From NCBI RefSeq assembly GCF_002272835.1, contig NZ_MLAO01000005.1:107721-171720 (forward strand): DNA of 64,000 nucleotides. The letters are read 5' to 3'. Both the position numbers and the translations under genes were made by a program. Numbering within the stretch: position 1 is the first letter of the stretch; every line of letters begins with the position of its first letter. The notes beneath the pieces are model-generated. The model made no database searches. It was not told where the DNA came from and saw nothing but the letters and a program-made list of their open reading frames with translations. Shown here in pieces: positions 1 to 9,575 of the stretch. This DNA comes from Helicobacter sp. 11S03491-1 (GTDB taxonomy: Bacteria; Campylobacterota; Campylobacteria; Campylobacterales; Helicobacteraceae).

Positions 1-305
1 GCTTGTGCATATTCATAGAGATTATATAAATCTCTTGAACTATTTTTTAACTCATCCAACAAAGCCTGATTGTTTGGATTTTTCAATAATTTATTGTAAA
101 TTGTTGTAGTTTGTTGGGCTTGTTTTTCAGCGTTGTATGAAGAAAATTTGGCATACACAAACCAAACTATCAAAGCAATAATAATTGCAAATAAAAAATA
201 TTTATATTTTTTATAAAGTCTCTCAAGCCTAAAGGCATTTTCTAAAATTTTTTCATCCCCTTTAAATTCTTCTTGTATTTGTTTAATATTTTTTTTAATA
301 CTCAT
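1..305 (-). CDS. Membrane-anchored hypothetical protein (HP0864-like), 3' end cut by window edge
   Basis: The first 101 residues of a protein that runs off the left edge. It begins MSIKKNIKQIQEEF with a good ribosome-binding site (AGGAG, 5 bases before the ATG). A basic, charged N-terminal stretch is followed by one hydrophobic segment (about residues 35-50, YFLFAIIIALIVWFV), then a charged, probably helical region with short-repeat character (IYNKLLKNPNNQ). This suggests a single-pass inner-membrane protein with most of its mass outside the cytoplasm. It sits 9 bases downstream of dut, as HP0864 does in H. pylori. Function is unknown, and the missing C-terminus prevents a domain call. Confidence 0.75.
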   Translation of the reverse strand, partial: MSIKKNIKQIQEEFKGDEKILENAFRLERLYKKYKYFLFAIIIALIVWFVYAKFSSYNAEKQAQQTTTIYNKLLKNPNNQALLDELKNSSRDLYNLYEYAQ

Positions 306-314
306 TCATGCTCC

Positions 315-749
315 TTATGATTTAATACCACTGCTACCAAAACCATTTGAACCTCTTGAAGTCGTATCAAGCTCATCGCATTCAATAAAATCAGCTTGAT
401 AGACTTTGGTAATAACACCTTGGGCAATCCTATCACCTCGTAAAACGATAAAATCACTTTCAGAATGATTGATTAAAATGACCATAATTTCACCTCGATA
501 ATCACTATCAATAGTGCCCGGAGTATTCAGCACGGTTATGCCGTGATGAAGTGCCAGCCCACTTCTAGGTCTAATTTGAAGCTCATAACCATCTTCTAGT
601 GATAGACTCAAACCTGTCTTAACAAGAGCTGATTTCTTTGCTTGAAGTCTAATTTCTTCAACTGCGCATAAATCAAAACCTGCAGCACCTTTGCTCTGAT
701 ATTTTGGGATAATACCATGAGGATGAATTTTTTTGATTTTAATCTTCAT
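315..749 (-). CDS. dut: Deoxyuridine 5'-triphosphate nucleotidohydrolase (dUTPase)
   Basis: Hydrolyses dUTP to dUMP and pyrophosphate, which keeps uracil out of DNA and supplies dUMP for thymidylate synthesis. The 144 residues match the usual size of trimeric dUTPases and carry the five motifs in order: AAGFDL near the start, the RPRSGLA phosphate-binding motif (about 61-67), the [14 protein letters not shown] motif with the catalytic aspartate (about 75-88), GDRIAQ (about 105), and a glycine-rich C-terminal arm [10 protein letters not shown] that closes over the substrate. The start overlaps the greA stop (ATGA), so the two are translationally coupled in the greA-dut order known from H. pylori. 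Confidence 0.97.
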   Translation of the reverse strand: MKIKIKKIHPHGIIPKYQSKGAAGFDLCAVEEIRLQAKKSALVKTGLSLSLEDGYELQIRPRSGLALHHGITVLNTPGTIDSDYRGEIMVILINHSESDFIVLRGDRIAQGVITKVYQADFIECDELDTTSRGSNGFGSSGIKS

Positions 750-1237
750 TTCTCAAACTCTATTTTTTTATAAAATATCTCTAAAATTTCAAAATCATTT
801 TCTCCATTGGGCAAGCTGATGGTGACTTCATCTCCTTGTATTTTGCCTATAAGACTTTTGGCAATAGGAGAACCAAATGAAATGAGTCCGCAAGAGGGGT
901 TGCTTTCTGTGCTACCGACAATAGTGTAAATAAATTCTTTATCATTATCAAGATTGCGAATTTTTACCGTACTACCAAAACTGACTTTATTATGGGCTAG
1001 AGTTTGGGGATCGATAACTTGAGCATTGCTTAAAATTTGACTTAAATCATTGATTCTTGCTTCAATAAAAAGTTGTTTTTCTTTGGCAGCATGATACTCG
1101 GCATTTTCTTTCAAATCTCCATGCCCACGTGCAATATCAATTTCTTTAATAATATTGGGACGCTCAATTTCTTTGAGATTTTTAAGCTCTGTGCAAAGCT
1201 TTTGGTATCCGTATTGACTCATAGGCTCTTTATTCAT
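746..1237 (-). CDS. greA: Transcription elongation factor GreA
   Basis: GreA enters the secondary channel of RNA polymerase and stimulates cleavage of backtracked transcripts. The 163 residues show the N-terminal antiparallel coiled coil (about 10-80), with the family signature [16 protein letters not shown] whose acidic tip residues coordinate the catalytic magnesium, followed by the C-terminal FKBP-like domain ([32 protein letters not shown]). The first methionine is preferred because E. coli GreA starts the same way ahead of its second methionine; a GGAG box lies 9 bases upstream. It lies 46 bases upstream of the lpxB stop and is coupled to dut. Confidence 0.97.
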   Translation of the reverse strand: MNKEPMSQYGYQKLCTELKNLKEIERPNIIKEIDIARGHGDLKENAEYHAAKEKQLFIEARINDLSQILSNAQVIDPQTLAHNKVSFGSTVKIRNLDNDKEFIYTIVGSTESNPSCGLISFGSPIAKSLIGKIQGDEVTISLPNGENDFEILEIFYKKIEFEK

Positions 1238-1283
1238 TATATTCTATCTCCTCATCAAAATTATAATCATATAAAATTACAAG

Positions 1284-2351
1284 TTAAAATAATGTTAATT
1301 TGATCCATTTAGCAATATTTTCTGCACTACCATATTTGAGATATTTTTTGATTCTACCTGATTCTATTAAAAATTTTTCTCTATCTAGCCTATAGTATTG
1401 TTCTATTAGATTATGGGCATTCAAATCATTTTGTATTAATTCTTTGTGTAATTGTGTTTTTCCACGCCCCGGAGTTTCACCATTTAGGGCATTATAAAAT
1501 ATATTTGCCAGTCCGATATAATGAAGTTTGACAAAAACTTTAGCAATCATAAAATCAATCGCTCTTGTTTTATAACCTAATATAAATGGTGTTCCAATGA
1601 GCGCAGCTTCCAGTGTTGCTGTCCCGCTACAAATAAAAGCAAATTCAGCCTCATAAAGACTTTTGTGTGCATCAAAAGAAATTTCAAATTGATGGATTTG
1701 TTCCCCATAAATTGATTTTAATTCCAAATTTTTAAAGGCTTGGGGGACAACAAGAATCTTTTTTTTATCTTGAATTTGTTTTGCGGCTTGAGCAAATATA
1801 GGGAATATTCTATCAATTTCACCTCTTCTGCTTCCGGGCATGAAAACAATCCCCTCTCCTTTAGGTGATTGTTTTTGATAGGTAATTTCATCAAGAAGCG
1901 GATGCCCTACATAAGTAGCTTTTTTTCTATAAAATGGAACTTCAAAAGGCAATATAGCCCCAAGCTGATCGCAATATTGTTCTATTTTTTTACCTCTCCA
2001 TGGTTTCCATGCCCAAATTTGAGGGAGTATATAATAGATAATAGGCTTTTTTGGATCTAATTTTTTGATATTTTTAGCCAAAGGAATATGAAAAGAAGAA
2101 GCATCCATCAGCAGAACAAGATCGGCTTGCATGGCTAGTTTCGCCATTTTTTTATTGGCTTGATAAAAAAATTTCAATTTTGAAAAAACATCGCTAAACC
2201 CCATTACCGAAAATTCCCTAGGATCATAAAGAGGTTTTCCCAAATCTTGTTCAAAAATACCTATAAATTCAATATTTTTTAAATGTTTTTTAAGCTCTCT
2301 TAAATGTATGTTTGAGCTTGGTTCAAGAGCGCTAACAAAAAGTTTGGGCAT
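1284..2351 (-). CDS. lpxB: Lipid-A-disaccharide synthase
   Basis: A GT19 glycosyltransferase of the inner-membrane face that joins UDP-2,3-diacylglucosamine and lipid X to form the lipid A disaccharide. The 355 residues are close to the H. pylori enzyme length. Visible signatures are an N-terminal Rossmann-like segment (LFVSALEPSSNIHLREL), YILPQIWAWKPWRGKKI, the VGHPLLDE motif, the FMPGSRRGEI nucleotide-binding motif and the C-terminal SGTATLEAALIGTPFILGYK donor-binding loop. The ATG shares its first base with the TAA of the upstream coiled-coil gene (TAATG), which indicates coupling. Part of the conserved dut-greA-lpxB-HP0868-hypA run. Confidence 0.96.
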   Translation of the reverse strand: MPKLFVSALEPSSNIHLRELKKHLKNIEFIGIFEQDLGKPLYDPREFSVMGFSDVFSKLKFFYQANKKMAKLAMQADLVLLMDASSFHIPLAKNIKKLDPKKPIIYYILPQIWAWKPWRGKKIEQYCDQLGAILPFEVPFYRKKATYVGHPLLDEITYQKQSPKGEGIVFMPGSRRGEIDRIFPIFAQAAKQIQDKKKILVVPQAFKNLELKSIYGEQIHQFEISFDAHKSLYEAEFAFICSGTATLEAALIGTPFILGYKTRAIDFMIAKVFVKLHYIGLANIFYNALNGETPGRGKTQLHKELIQNDLNAHNLIEQYYRLDREKFLIESGRIKKYLKYGSAENIAKWIKLTLF

Positions 2352-2941
2352 TAATTATTCTTTGAGTATTCATTGGCTTTTAATATATCTTCAGCATAAA
2401 AATCCCTAAGTTCAATTTTGAGTTTTGAATTTTCTAATTCAAAATCTAAAATTTGCTCTTGGAGCATTTTATTTTCTTTCAGAAGAATGCGATATTTTTT
2501 GTATAGAGTATCTGTAAAAGTTTTTTTAACAGGTCTGGCTTTTGCAATAGTTCCATCCTTGAGATAAATATCTATTGTTTCTAAGGGTTTGGGCAGGATC
2601 TCTTCTCTTTTTTCGTGGATAATTTGATGTTTTTCACTTCGAAGTTTTGAGAGATTTTTTTTAATTTTTTGCTTAAAAATCTCTTGTTTTATTTGATTGA
2701 TTTCATTTGTTTTTTCTTCTTTTGTATCTTCTAGAGTTTTGATTTGATTTTTATATTTGATAACTTTGTGGCGTATTTCCTTCAAAGCTATTTTTGCTTG
2801 GGCAATTTCATTCTTATAAGATAAAACTTCTTGAGCAAACCTTTCTCTCTCTTCTTCAAAAAGCCTTGCAACCTCCCAACTTTCCTTGATTTCAGAACTT
2901 TTTTGAATAAACTCTTGAAATATTTGTTTATTTTGTATCAT
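2351..2941 (-). CDS. Coiled-coil hypothetical protein (HP0868-like)
   Basis: A 196-residue charged protein without signal peptide or membrane segment. Residues about 15-115 and 150-190 are rich in E, K, I and L with heptad-like spacing and look like long coiled coils. Between them is a small segment (ETIDIYLKDGTIAKARPVKKTF, about 122-143) that could be a beta-rich insert. The position between lpxB and hypA matches HP0868 of H. pylori, also of unknown function. It overlaps lpxB by one base and follows hypA by 3 bases, so it is surely in the same operon. A structural or scaffolding role is only inferred from the coiled coil. Confidence 0.8.
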   Translation of the reverse strand: MIQNKQIFQEFIQKSSEIKESWEVARLFEEERERFAQEVLSYKNEIAQAKIALKEIRHKVIKYKNQIKTLEDTKEEKTNEINQIKQEIFKQKIKKNLSKLRSEKHQIIHEKREEILPKPLETIDIYLKDGTIAKARPVKKTFTDTLYKKYRILLKENKMLQEQILDFELENSKLKIELRDFYAEDILKANEYSKNN

Positions 2942-2944
2942 GTA

Positions 2945-3298
2945 TCACTCTCCCATCATCTCTAAAGATAGTAGATGCATTTCACGTCCCTTAATAATTT
3001 CCAGGTTTTTTCCTTGACATTTTGGACATATTCCATAGTCCATATTTTCAGGCATAAAGGTATAATTGCAGTCCTTACATTTTAACTCAATCTTTTCTTC
3101 AATGATATCCAAAATAGCATTTTTACAAACAGGAGATTCTTCTCTAAAAGTTTCAAAAGCACTTATAAATAAACTTTTATCCATACCGCTTCTCTCCCCA
3201 ATCCCCACAATTACCTTTTCAATCCGGGTTGCATTGTTTTTTCCGGCATGTTCTTCACAAAGATCAATTAATGAGGAAACTACAGAATATTCATGCAT
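2945..3298 (-). CDS. hypA: Hydrogenase/urease nickel incorporation protein HypA
   Basis: A nickel metallochaperone that works with HypB to insert nickel into [NiFe]-hydrogenase; in H. pylori it also serves urease. The 117 residues begin MHEYS, where His2 is the known nickel ligand. The C-terminal zinc ribbon has CKDC and CPKC pairs (about residues 74-77 and 91-94). Family length is normal. hypE and hypF lie elsewhere in this window (22552-23562 and 34446-36746), so the organism very probably makes a [NiFe]-hydrogenase, although no structural subunit gene is present here. Confidence 0.97.
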   Translation of the reverse strand: MHEYSVVSSLIDLCEEHAGKNNATRIEKVIVGIGERSGMDKSLFISAFETFREESPVCKNAILDIIEEKIELKCKDCNYTFMPENMDYGICPKCQGKNLEIIKGREMHLLSLEMMGE

Positions 3299-3315
3299 GT
3301 GTTTTACCTTTTATT

Positions 3316-5451
3316 TTAGTTTTTTGTAAAAATGATACTTTGTATATGGTTAATACTTTTATTTGGTTGCTCTCGAATATTTTCGGGTATTTTTTCCAGA
3401 ATACTTTGAAGTTCTTCATCTTGAGCGCACAAACTTCTAATTTCATCATCTTTAGTATATCTTAAAACATACTGCTCAATACTCATTTTCCAATCAATAT
3501 TAGATTTTTTACTTTCCAAGGCTATTTGTATTTCATATAAATAGGCTATTTTCATGATAATATCAACCTTGTTTTTCCAGTAATCTAGCGAAAAAAACGG
3601 CTGTATTTTTGCATAAACTTCTTTCGTGTTACCTTTTTGGGCAATAAGTTTGGTTTTATCAAAAATTTGCATAATCTCATCGTAAATAGCAATATATTCT
3701 TCTGAAGATGCCATCTCAGGGCATAATTGAAGCATTTTGTAACATTCCGGATAATCTTTTGCTTTGCATTTCTCCAAGAAGCGATCAATATTATGAATAT
3801 AATTTTGGCTTTTTATTCCAAATTCTTTAAAAGGCTCGATATATAGCAAAACATTTATTATTTCATTGGCTTGAGCATAGTTTTTTGTAGCCATAAAGTC
3901 CTGAACTTCATGAGTCATTTTTTCACAAGCAAGATACATTCTTTTATATGTCCTGCTATTTTTGAGAAAAGGACATTGGACAACTAATGAAAAATAATTC
4001 GTAAAGTCTTGCTCTTTTGTGTATTTTTCAGCTAATAAATATTTATCGCAATTATTGAGAAGTGTGGTAATAATCATCTTTTTATCAGGGATATTTTCAA
4101 AAGGCGCCAAAATACTCCTTACTTTTTCTTTATTACCGGTGGCATCTTGGGAAATCAGATGTTGGGAAACATTGTAAATTTTATCAAAATATTCTTCCAT
4201 CTTTTTGTATTCATCTAAATTTTTAATGCAAGGGTGTTGAGAAGATATTTCATATGCCTTAGCATAATCATTATTCTTGAAAGCTGCTGAAAATTCTTGA
4301 ATAAAAGTTTTTTCATAGAGATATTGTTTGAGTTCGGCTTCTTTTTTGGGATCTTCAAAATAAGGAGTGGCAATATTGAGTATATCATCAATTTGATTTG
4401 TGAGCAAAAGCTTAGTAACATCTTTAATCACTTCTTGCCATCGATTATTTTTTACATGAGTATAAATTTCTAAAGTTTTAAGCAAGATATTATTTTGCTC
4501 AGCAAATATTTTTGCTTGTTCAAAATCATCTTGATTGAGTAATTTTAAAAATTCATCAAGTTTGTAAAATCTATCAATAATTTGGATACTGCCATCTGCA
4601 AAACAAATAAAAATCAAATTTTCATATTCTTTAATGCAAGTAACTCCTTTTGATGAAAGCTTCATTGTATGCGTAACTGTATTATCTTTGAGATTATGAA
4701 TATAAAAAACATCTTCCCTTGTGCCTACATAAGCATAATTTTCATCAATATTCAAGATAATTTTTGTAGGCCATGAGGTAAAATTCATGCGACATTGATT
4801 TTGCAAGGTTCTCAGATCGAAAATACCGGATTCCCCTCCCTTGCAAACATAAAAAATTCTAGTATCCTCATCAAAGAAAATCATATCTTCTATGACACTT
4901 GGGGTTTTTGTTATTTTTGGTTTCGCATCTGTTTTGAGATTATAAAATGTCAAAGTCAAATCATAAGAAGCATAGCAAATATTTTCAGAATGCTTGCCAA
5001 AAGCAATACAAGAAATATAATCAGGTCTTCTGGGCAAAAATGTATTTAATTTGTGATTAGGATGTGTATATATAAATACTCTTCCATCTTCTCCGCCTGT
5101 AGCAAGATATTTACAATCAGAAGAAAATTTTGAAACACTAATATCCGTTCGATGCCACCTAAGCCTGGCAACTAAAGAAATTAAATTATTTTCCATTTTA
5201 TACACTGTTGCTATTGAGCTTTTAACTTTGGGCATTGAAATATATCCGTCTTGAGAGCAACTCACAGCTTTAGAATATTGATGAAGAGGTCTGGCATTTT
5301 TTGACACTTGCTTGCTAAATGAAAAAAGAAATTCTTTGAGAGAAAATTTATAGATTCTATAGCGATGATCAGCAAATAAATATTCGTCTTCGCTTAATCC
5401 AATATCAAGCACACTTCCAATTAGATTGATTTTGTTTTTAATCTTGAGCAC
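3316..5451 (-). CDS. WD40-type beta-propeller protein with C-terminal helical repeats
   Basis: A 711-residue protein, apparently cytoplasmic (no signal peptide). Residues about 1-300 are beta-rich with WD40-like blades; the clearest is WHRTDISVSKFSSDCKYLATGGEDGRVFIYT (about 98-128), split by aromatic and Asp-rich turns. Residues about 300-690 are almost all helical, with a repeated pattern of a loop then a helix pair (NDYAKAYEISSQHPCIKN, QDFTNYFSLVVQCPFLKN, KDYPECYKMLQLCPEMAS), each holding a P-C-style turn. This looks like an alpha-solenoid. The start is GTG with a GGAAC box 5 bases upstream. It ends 17 bases before hypA. No function can be named; a protein-binding scaffold is the reasonable inference. 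Confidence 0.75.
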   Translation of the reverse strand: MLKIKNKINLIGSVLDIGLSEDEYLFADHRYRIYKFSLKEFLFSFSKQVSKNARPLHQYSKAVSCSQDGYISMPKVKSSIATVYKMENNLISLVARLRWHRTDISVSKFSSDCKYLATGGEDGRVFIYTHPNHKLNTFLPRRPDYISCIAFGKHSENICYASYDLTLTFYNLKTDAKPKITKTPSVIEDMIFFDEDTRIFYVCKGGESGIFDLRTLQNQCRMNFTSWPTKIILNIDENYAYVGTREDVFYIHNLKDNTVTHTMKLSSKGVTCIKEYENLIFICFADGSIQIIDRFYKLDEFLKLLNQDDFEQAKIFAEQNNILLKTLEIYTHVKNNRWQEVIKDVTKLLLTNQIDDILNIATPYFEDPKKEAELKQYLYEKTFIQEFSAAFKNNDYAKAYEISSQHPCIKNLDEYKKMEEYFDKIYNVSQHLISQDATGNKEKVRSILAPFENIPDKKMIITTLLNNCDKYLLAEKYTKEQDFTNYFSLVVQCPFLKNSRTYKRMYLACEKMTHEVQDFMATKNYAQANEIINVLLYIEPFKEFGIKSQNYIHNIDRFLEKCKAKDYPECYKMLQLCPEMASSEEYIAIYDEIMQIFDKTKLIAQKGNTKEVYAKIQPFFSLDYWKNKVDIIMKIAYLYEIQIALESKKSNIDWKMSIEQYVLRYTKDDEIRSLCAQDEELQSILEKIPENIREQPNKSINHIQSIIFTKN

Positions 5452-5539
5452 TATAGTTCCAATATTTAATGAAAATTATCCTAATTAATGATTTGATTTT
5501 AAACTAAAAATCTTATTTATAGCATTAAAGGTGAAATTT

Positions 5540-5549
5540 ATTGTATAAT
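5540..5549 (+). promoter_or_regulatory. Candidate sigma-70 promoter (-10 box) for ispG-proA
   Basis: A perfect TATAAT preceded by TTG (extended -10) lies 87 bases before the ispG start, in the divergent gap between the propeller protein and ispG. The upstream sequence is T-rich without a strong -35, which is normal for epsilonproteobacterial vegetative promoters. Assigned from sequence only. Confidence 0.55.
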
Positions 5550-5636
5550 GATAACATAAAATTAAAGTTGTGTAACTAAATCAATATAAAAAGATTTTTC
5601 TGATAATCTAATAAACAAAAAAACGAAAGAAGAAAA

Positions 5637-6710
5637 ATGTTGATTCCACGCTATAAAACCAAACAAATCCATATAGGTAATGTGCCTATAGGCGGAGATG
5701 CCCCTATTAGTGTCCAAAGTATGACTTTTACAAAAACAGCAGATATAGAAGCCACAAAAAAACAAATAGACAGATTGCATTTTGCCGGAGCTGATATTGT
5801 TCGGGTTGCTGTGAGTGATCAACAAGATGCAAATGCCTTAGCAGATCTTAAAAAAATCTCTCCTTTGCCTATTGTGGCAGATATTCATTTTAGACATCGT
5901 TTTGCCCTCATTGCTGCTGAAAGTGTGGATGGTATTCGAATCAATCCGGGAAATATCGGGACAAAAGATAGAATCAAAGCAGTTGCACAAGCTTGCAATC
6001 AAAGGCAACTTCCCATACGTATTGGTGTCAATAGCGGAAGTCTGGAAAAGGAATTTGACAAAAAATATGGTCCTACACCAAAAGGTATGGTAGAATCGGC
6101 ACTTTATAACATTAAGCTTTTAGAGGATTTTGGATTTGAAAATATTAAGGTATCTCTTAAGGCTAGTGATGTAGAGCGGACTATTGAGGCATACAGGATG
6201 TTAAGACCTTTGGTGGATTATCCGTTTCATTTAGGAGTTACAGAGGCCGGGACTATTTTTCACTCTATGATTAAGAGTTCTATGGCACTAGGGAATCTAT
6301 TGATGGAGGGGATTGGAGATACGATGAGGGTATCTATTACGGGCGAATTAGAAGAGGAAATAAAGGTTGCAAGGGCTATTTTAAGATATAGTGGCAGACA
6401 AAAAGACGGGATTACTATTATTTCTTGCCCAACTTGCGGGAGAATTGAAGCTAATTTGGTTGATGCAGTCAAAGAAGTAGAAAAAAGATTATCCCATATC
6501 AAAACACCTTTGAATATAAGTGTTATGGGGTGTGCAGTAAATGCGCTAGGGGAAGCCAAGCATGCTGATATTGCTATTGCTTTTGGAAATCACAGCGGGT
6601 TAATTATCAAAGCCGGAGAGATTTTATGCAGGTTACCTGAAAACAAAATTTTGGAAGTTTTCATAAATGAAGTTGAAAAGCTTGCGCTTGAACGTGGAGT
6701 AACCAAATAA
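5637..6710 (+). CDS. ispG: 4-hydroxy-3-methylbut-2-en-1-yl diphosphate synthase
   Basis: The [4Fe-4S] enzyme of the MEP isoprenoid pathway that reduces MEcPP to HMBPP. The 357 residues show the GcpE signature throughout: [51 protein letters not shown], and the three cluster cysteines in SCPTCGR (about 263-266) and [12 protein letters not shown] (about 299). It is the first gene of a plus-strand run with proA one base downstream and an SMR transporter after that. A purine-rich GAAAGAAG leads the ATG. Confidence 0.97.
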   Translation: MLIPRYKTKQIHIGNVPIGGDAPISVQSMTFTKTADIEATKKQIDRLHFAGADIVRVAVSDQQDANALADLKKISPLPIVADIHFRHRFALIAAESVDGIRINPGNIGTKDRIKAVAQACNQRQLPIRIGVNSGSLEKEFDKKYGPTPKGMVESALYNIKLLEDFGFENIKVSLKASDVERTIEAYRMLRPLVDYPFHLGVTEAGTIFHSMIKSSMALGNLLMEGIGDTMRVSITGELEEEIKVARAILRYSGRQKDGITIISCPTCGRIEANLVDAVKEVEKRLSHIKTPLNISVMGCAVNALGEAKHADIAIAFGNHSGLIIKAGEILCRLPENKILEVFINEVEKLALERGVTK

Positions 6711-6711
6711 A

Positions 6712-7947
6712 ATGGAAGATTTTTATCATAAACTCAAAATAAGTGCAAGATTTTTATCAAAACTCTCTCATGTTAAACGTATAGAAATTTTATCTGCTTT
6801 GGCACAAAATCTAAGATTACACCAAATTGAAATTTTGCAAGCTAATAAAAAAGATTTATTCCAAGCTCAAGAGAATAAAATTTCAGCTCCTATGTATGAA
6901 CGCTTAATGCTTGATGAAGATAAAATTAACTCCATGAGTCAATCAATCTTAAAGATCGCTTCCCAACCTGATCCGTTAAACAAGATTTTAGATGGTTGGA
7001 GAACATCCGGTGGTTTGAATATTCAAAAAATCAGTATCCCTATAGGGGTTATTGGTGTCATATACGAATCAAGACCTAATGTTACCATCGATATTGCTGC
7101 CCTTTGCCTTAAAAGTGGGAATATTTGCATTCTCAAAGGTGGCAAAGAAGCCCGGAATACAAATTTTATGCTCCATAAAATCATCCAAGATACATTGAGG
7201 GAACATGAATTTTTGATCGAATGTGTCAATATGATTAAAGATATTTCCAAACAATCAATGCTTTCTTTTATCCAAATGGATCAATATATTGACTTACTTA
7301 TTCCCAGAGGGGGAGAATCACTTATTAATTTTGTAACAAAAAATACCACCATCCCTATTATCAAGCATGACAAAGGAATTTGCCATTTGTATCTCCATGA
7401 AGATTGTGATTTTTCAAAAGCCATCCAAATTGCTATCAATGCAAAAACTTCTCGACCTAGTGTTTGCAATGCCATTGAAACGCTCTTAATCGATATGGCG
7501 ATTGCTCCAAAAATTTTACCTTTACTTGAAGAAGCCTTTAAACAAACTCAAACGCTCTTAAAGGGCGATGAAGAAGTTAGGAGGTTTATTCAAGCAGATA
7601 TTTTAAATCCTCAGGATTTGGATACTGAATATGGTGATAATATTCTTAATATTGTAGTGGTTCATAACTTTCAAGAAGCTCTGGCACATATAGAGAAGCA
7701 TAGCTCCAGACATTCAGATTCTATTATTACAGAAAACTATACTATTGCACAAAATTTTTTAGATACCATTGATTCAGCTTGTGTCTATGTAAATGCCTCA
7801 ACACGTTTTAGTGATGGAGGAGAATTTGGCTTTGGAGCAGAAGTAGGCATTTCTACTTCAAAACTTCATGCTAGAGGACCTATGGGGATAGATTCTTTAA
7901 CCACTTATAAATATAAAATTTATGGTGAGGGTCAAGTCAGATTATAA
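6712..7947 (+). CDS. proA: Gamma-glutamyl phosphate reductase
   Basis: The NADPH-dependent second step of proline synthesis, which turns gamma-glutamyl phosphate into glutamate semialdehyde. The 411-residue protein is an aldehyde-dehydrogenase-fold enzyme with GVIGVIYESRPNVTIDIAALCLKSGN (about 110-135), the LLIPRGGESL motif, the catalytic cysteine in TSRPSVCNAIETLLID (about 250) and the C-terminal FSDGGEFGFGAEVGISTSKLHARGPMG block. It is one base downstream of ispG and certainly cotranscribed. The partner kinase proB is not in this window. Confidence 0.96.
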   Translation: MEDFYHKLKISARFLSKLSHVKRIEILSALAQNLRLHQIEILQANKKDLFQAQENKISAPMYERLMLDEDKINSMSQSILKIASQPDPLNKILDGWRTSGGLNIQKISIPIGVIGVIYESRPNVTIDIAALCLKSGNICILKGGKEARNTNFMLHKIIQDTLREHEFLIECVNMIKDISKQSMLSFIQMDQYIDLLIPRGGESLINFVTKNTTIPIIKHDKGICHLYLHEDCDFSKAIQIAINAKTSRPSVCNAIETLLIDMAIAPKILPLLEEAFKQTQTLLKGDEEVRRFIQADILNPQDLDTEYGDNILNIVVVHNFQEALAHIEKHSSRHSDSIITENYTIAQNFLDTIDSACVYVNASTRFSDGGEFGFGAEVGISTSKLHARGPMGIDSLTTYKYKIYGEGQVRL

Positions 7948-7962
7948 CCTTGAGGAGAATGG

Positions 7963-8283
7963 ATGAAATATTGGATATTGCTCATGTTGGCAGTTATTTT
8001 TGAAGCAATGGCAGCCTTATCATTAAAAATTTCCACAAATACCCAAAATCATATTTATACCTTGTTATACGGAGTATGTTTTGCCATTAGTTTAGGGATG
8101 TTTTATCTGGCAAGCAAAGGCATTCCTTTGAGCATAGGATATGCAATATGGGCTGGTTTGGGACTTAGTATTGTTTCTCTTATTGGATTTATTATTTTTA
8201 AAGAAGAGATTAATTTTGCAAAAATAATTTTTCTATTTATGATTATTATTGGAGTTATTGGATTGAAATTTATTTCAAAATAA
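7963..8283 (+). CDS. Small multidrug resistance (SMR) family efflux protein
   Basis: A 106-residue inner-membrane protein with four hydrophobic segments. The membrane-embedded glutamate essential for drug/proton exchange is present in the first helix (AVIFEAMAALSLK, about residue 14), as is the GYAIWAGLG motif of helix 3. Family members act as antiparallel dimers and export quaternary ammonium or guanidinium-type cations, but the substrate cannot be read from sequence. A GAGGAG box 5 bases before the ATG and a 15-base gap to proA place it in the ispG-proA transcript. Confidence 0.9.
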   Translation: MKYWILLMLAVIFEAMAALSLKISTNTQNHIYTLLYGVCFAISLGMFYLASKGIPLSIGYAIWAGLGLSIVSLIGFIIFKEEINFAKIIFLFMIIIGVIGLKFISK

Positions 8284-8377
8284 TATTTTTTGCCCTTTTA
8301 TCTCAAACTTATATTCTTTAAAGTTTCATAATACTACAATTCCGCCATTTTAAAGCTTATTTATAGGAGTTCCAAAA

Positions 8378-9292
8378 GTGTTACTGGCTTTATATGGAGT
8401 TTTTGCTTTTATTGGATTAGGTTATTTAGCCAAAACTCTGCGCATGGTTGGCAATAAACAAAGTGGTATTTTATTGGGTTTTTTGCTTAATTTTGCATTG
8501 CCCGCACAAATATTTACAGGGATTTATCATGTTGAGCTTGATTTCAAATTAATACTTATTATGCTTACAACTTTAGGTTGTTCCTTGGTTGGTGGGGCAA
8601 GTATGTATTTTTTTTCTAAAAAAATTTTAAAGAGAGAAAGAAATACTGCTATTGCGATGGCATTTTTAGCAACATTAGGAAATACTTTATTCTTGGGTGT
8701 TCCCCTAGTATATGGAGCTTTGGGTCAAGAATATTCCAATAAAGCTATCTTATATGATCAAATATGCACAGCTATTCCATTGGCAATATTGACACCCATG
8801 ATTATGAGTATTGGAGGCAAGGGAGTATTTGGGTTACGGGCCATTACGATGAGGTTATCACAAAATCCTCTGTTTTTGGCTTTAATTATTGGGTTGATTT
8901 TCAAATTTATGCCTTTTTCAATTAGTGAATGGATATTTACTCCAATCAAACAACTTGGAGCTTGCGCTACCCCTGTTGCTTTGTTTGCCATAGGGGTTCA
9001 AATCAGTATGGGAGATATTAAAACGGAATGGAAGAATACTTTTGTAGTCCTTTTTTGGGGAATGATATTTGTGCCGGCAATAATCTTTGCTTTTATCCAT
9101 CTTAATGGAATTTTGATTACTGATGATTGGAGAATGGCATTGTTAGAATCAGCTATGCCTCCACTCATTAGCTCTGCAGCTGTTATCATGCGTGCAGGAT
9201 TAAATAACAAAATTGCTGTGAGTTCTATTGCATTTGGTATTTTTGCAAGCGCTATGACAATTCCAATGTGGCTACGGCTAAGTTATTTATAA
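8378..9292 (+). CDS. AEC family transporter (auxin efflux carrier type)
   Basis: A 304-residue integral membrane protein with about ten hydrophobic segments in two inverted halves, the hallmark of the AEC family. Typical pieces are the N-terminal LLNFALPAQIFTGIYH and the second-half GACATPVALFAIGVQ motif. Bacterial members move small carboxylates such as malate or malonate, and the substrate here is unknown. The start is GTG with a TAGGAG box 8 bases upstream. The 94-base gap after the SMR gene may hold its own promoter. Confidence 0.88.
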   Translation: MLLALYGVFAFIGLGYLAKTLRMVGNKQSGILLGFLLNFALPAQIFTGIYHVELDFKLILIMLTTLGCSLVGGASMYFFSKKILKRERNTAIAMAFLATLGNTLFLGVPLVYGALGQEYSNKAILYDQICTAIPLAILTPMIMSIGGKGVFGLRAITMRLSQNPLFLALIIGLIFKFMPFSISEWIFTPIKQLGACATPVALFAIGVQISMGDIKTEWKNTFVVLFWGMIFVPAIIFAFIHLNGILITDDWRMALLESAMPPLISSAAVIMRAGLNNKIAVSSIAFGIFASAMTIPMWLRLSYL

Positions 9293-9575
9293 TAAAGTTT
9301 TCGTCTTTACAAATTTTGACATAATATAAATTTTAGTATCAGGGTTTCAGCCATTCCAAATTACTTTGTTGCTACAAAAATTCAGATTTAATAGAGTAAG
9401 GCTATTCATAGAGGATTGCTAAAAATAAAGATAATGCAACATCTTGCCAATATCTCTATTTAATTAAATCCAACAAATCAAAATTATCTAATTTGTCGTT
9501 TATTTTATTGAATTCTCAAAGAAATAACACTATAAATGATGTTTTCAAACATTCAATATTTTAGGAGAAACTAAG

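Noticed and set aside
1073..1303. Plus-strand frame opposite greA and lpxB start
   Set aside because: It is a shadow of well-supported minus-strand genes and has no start signal.
9293..9575. Possible small RNA or riboswitch upstream of dapD
   Set aside because: A lysine riboswitch was considered, but I see no conserved long stems or terminator; the gap is plain AT-rich leader.
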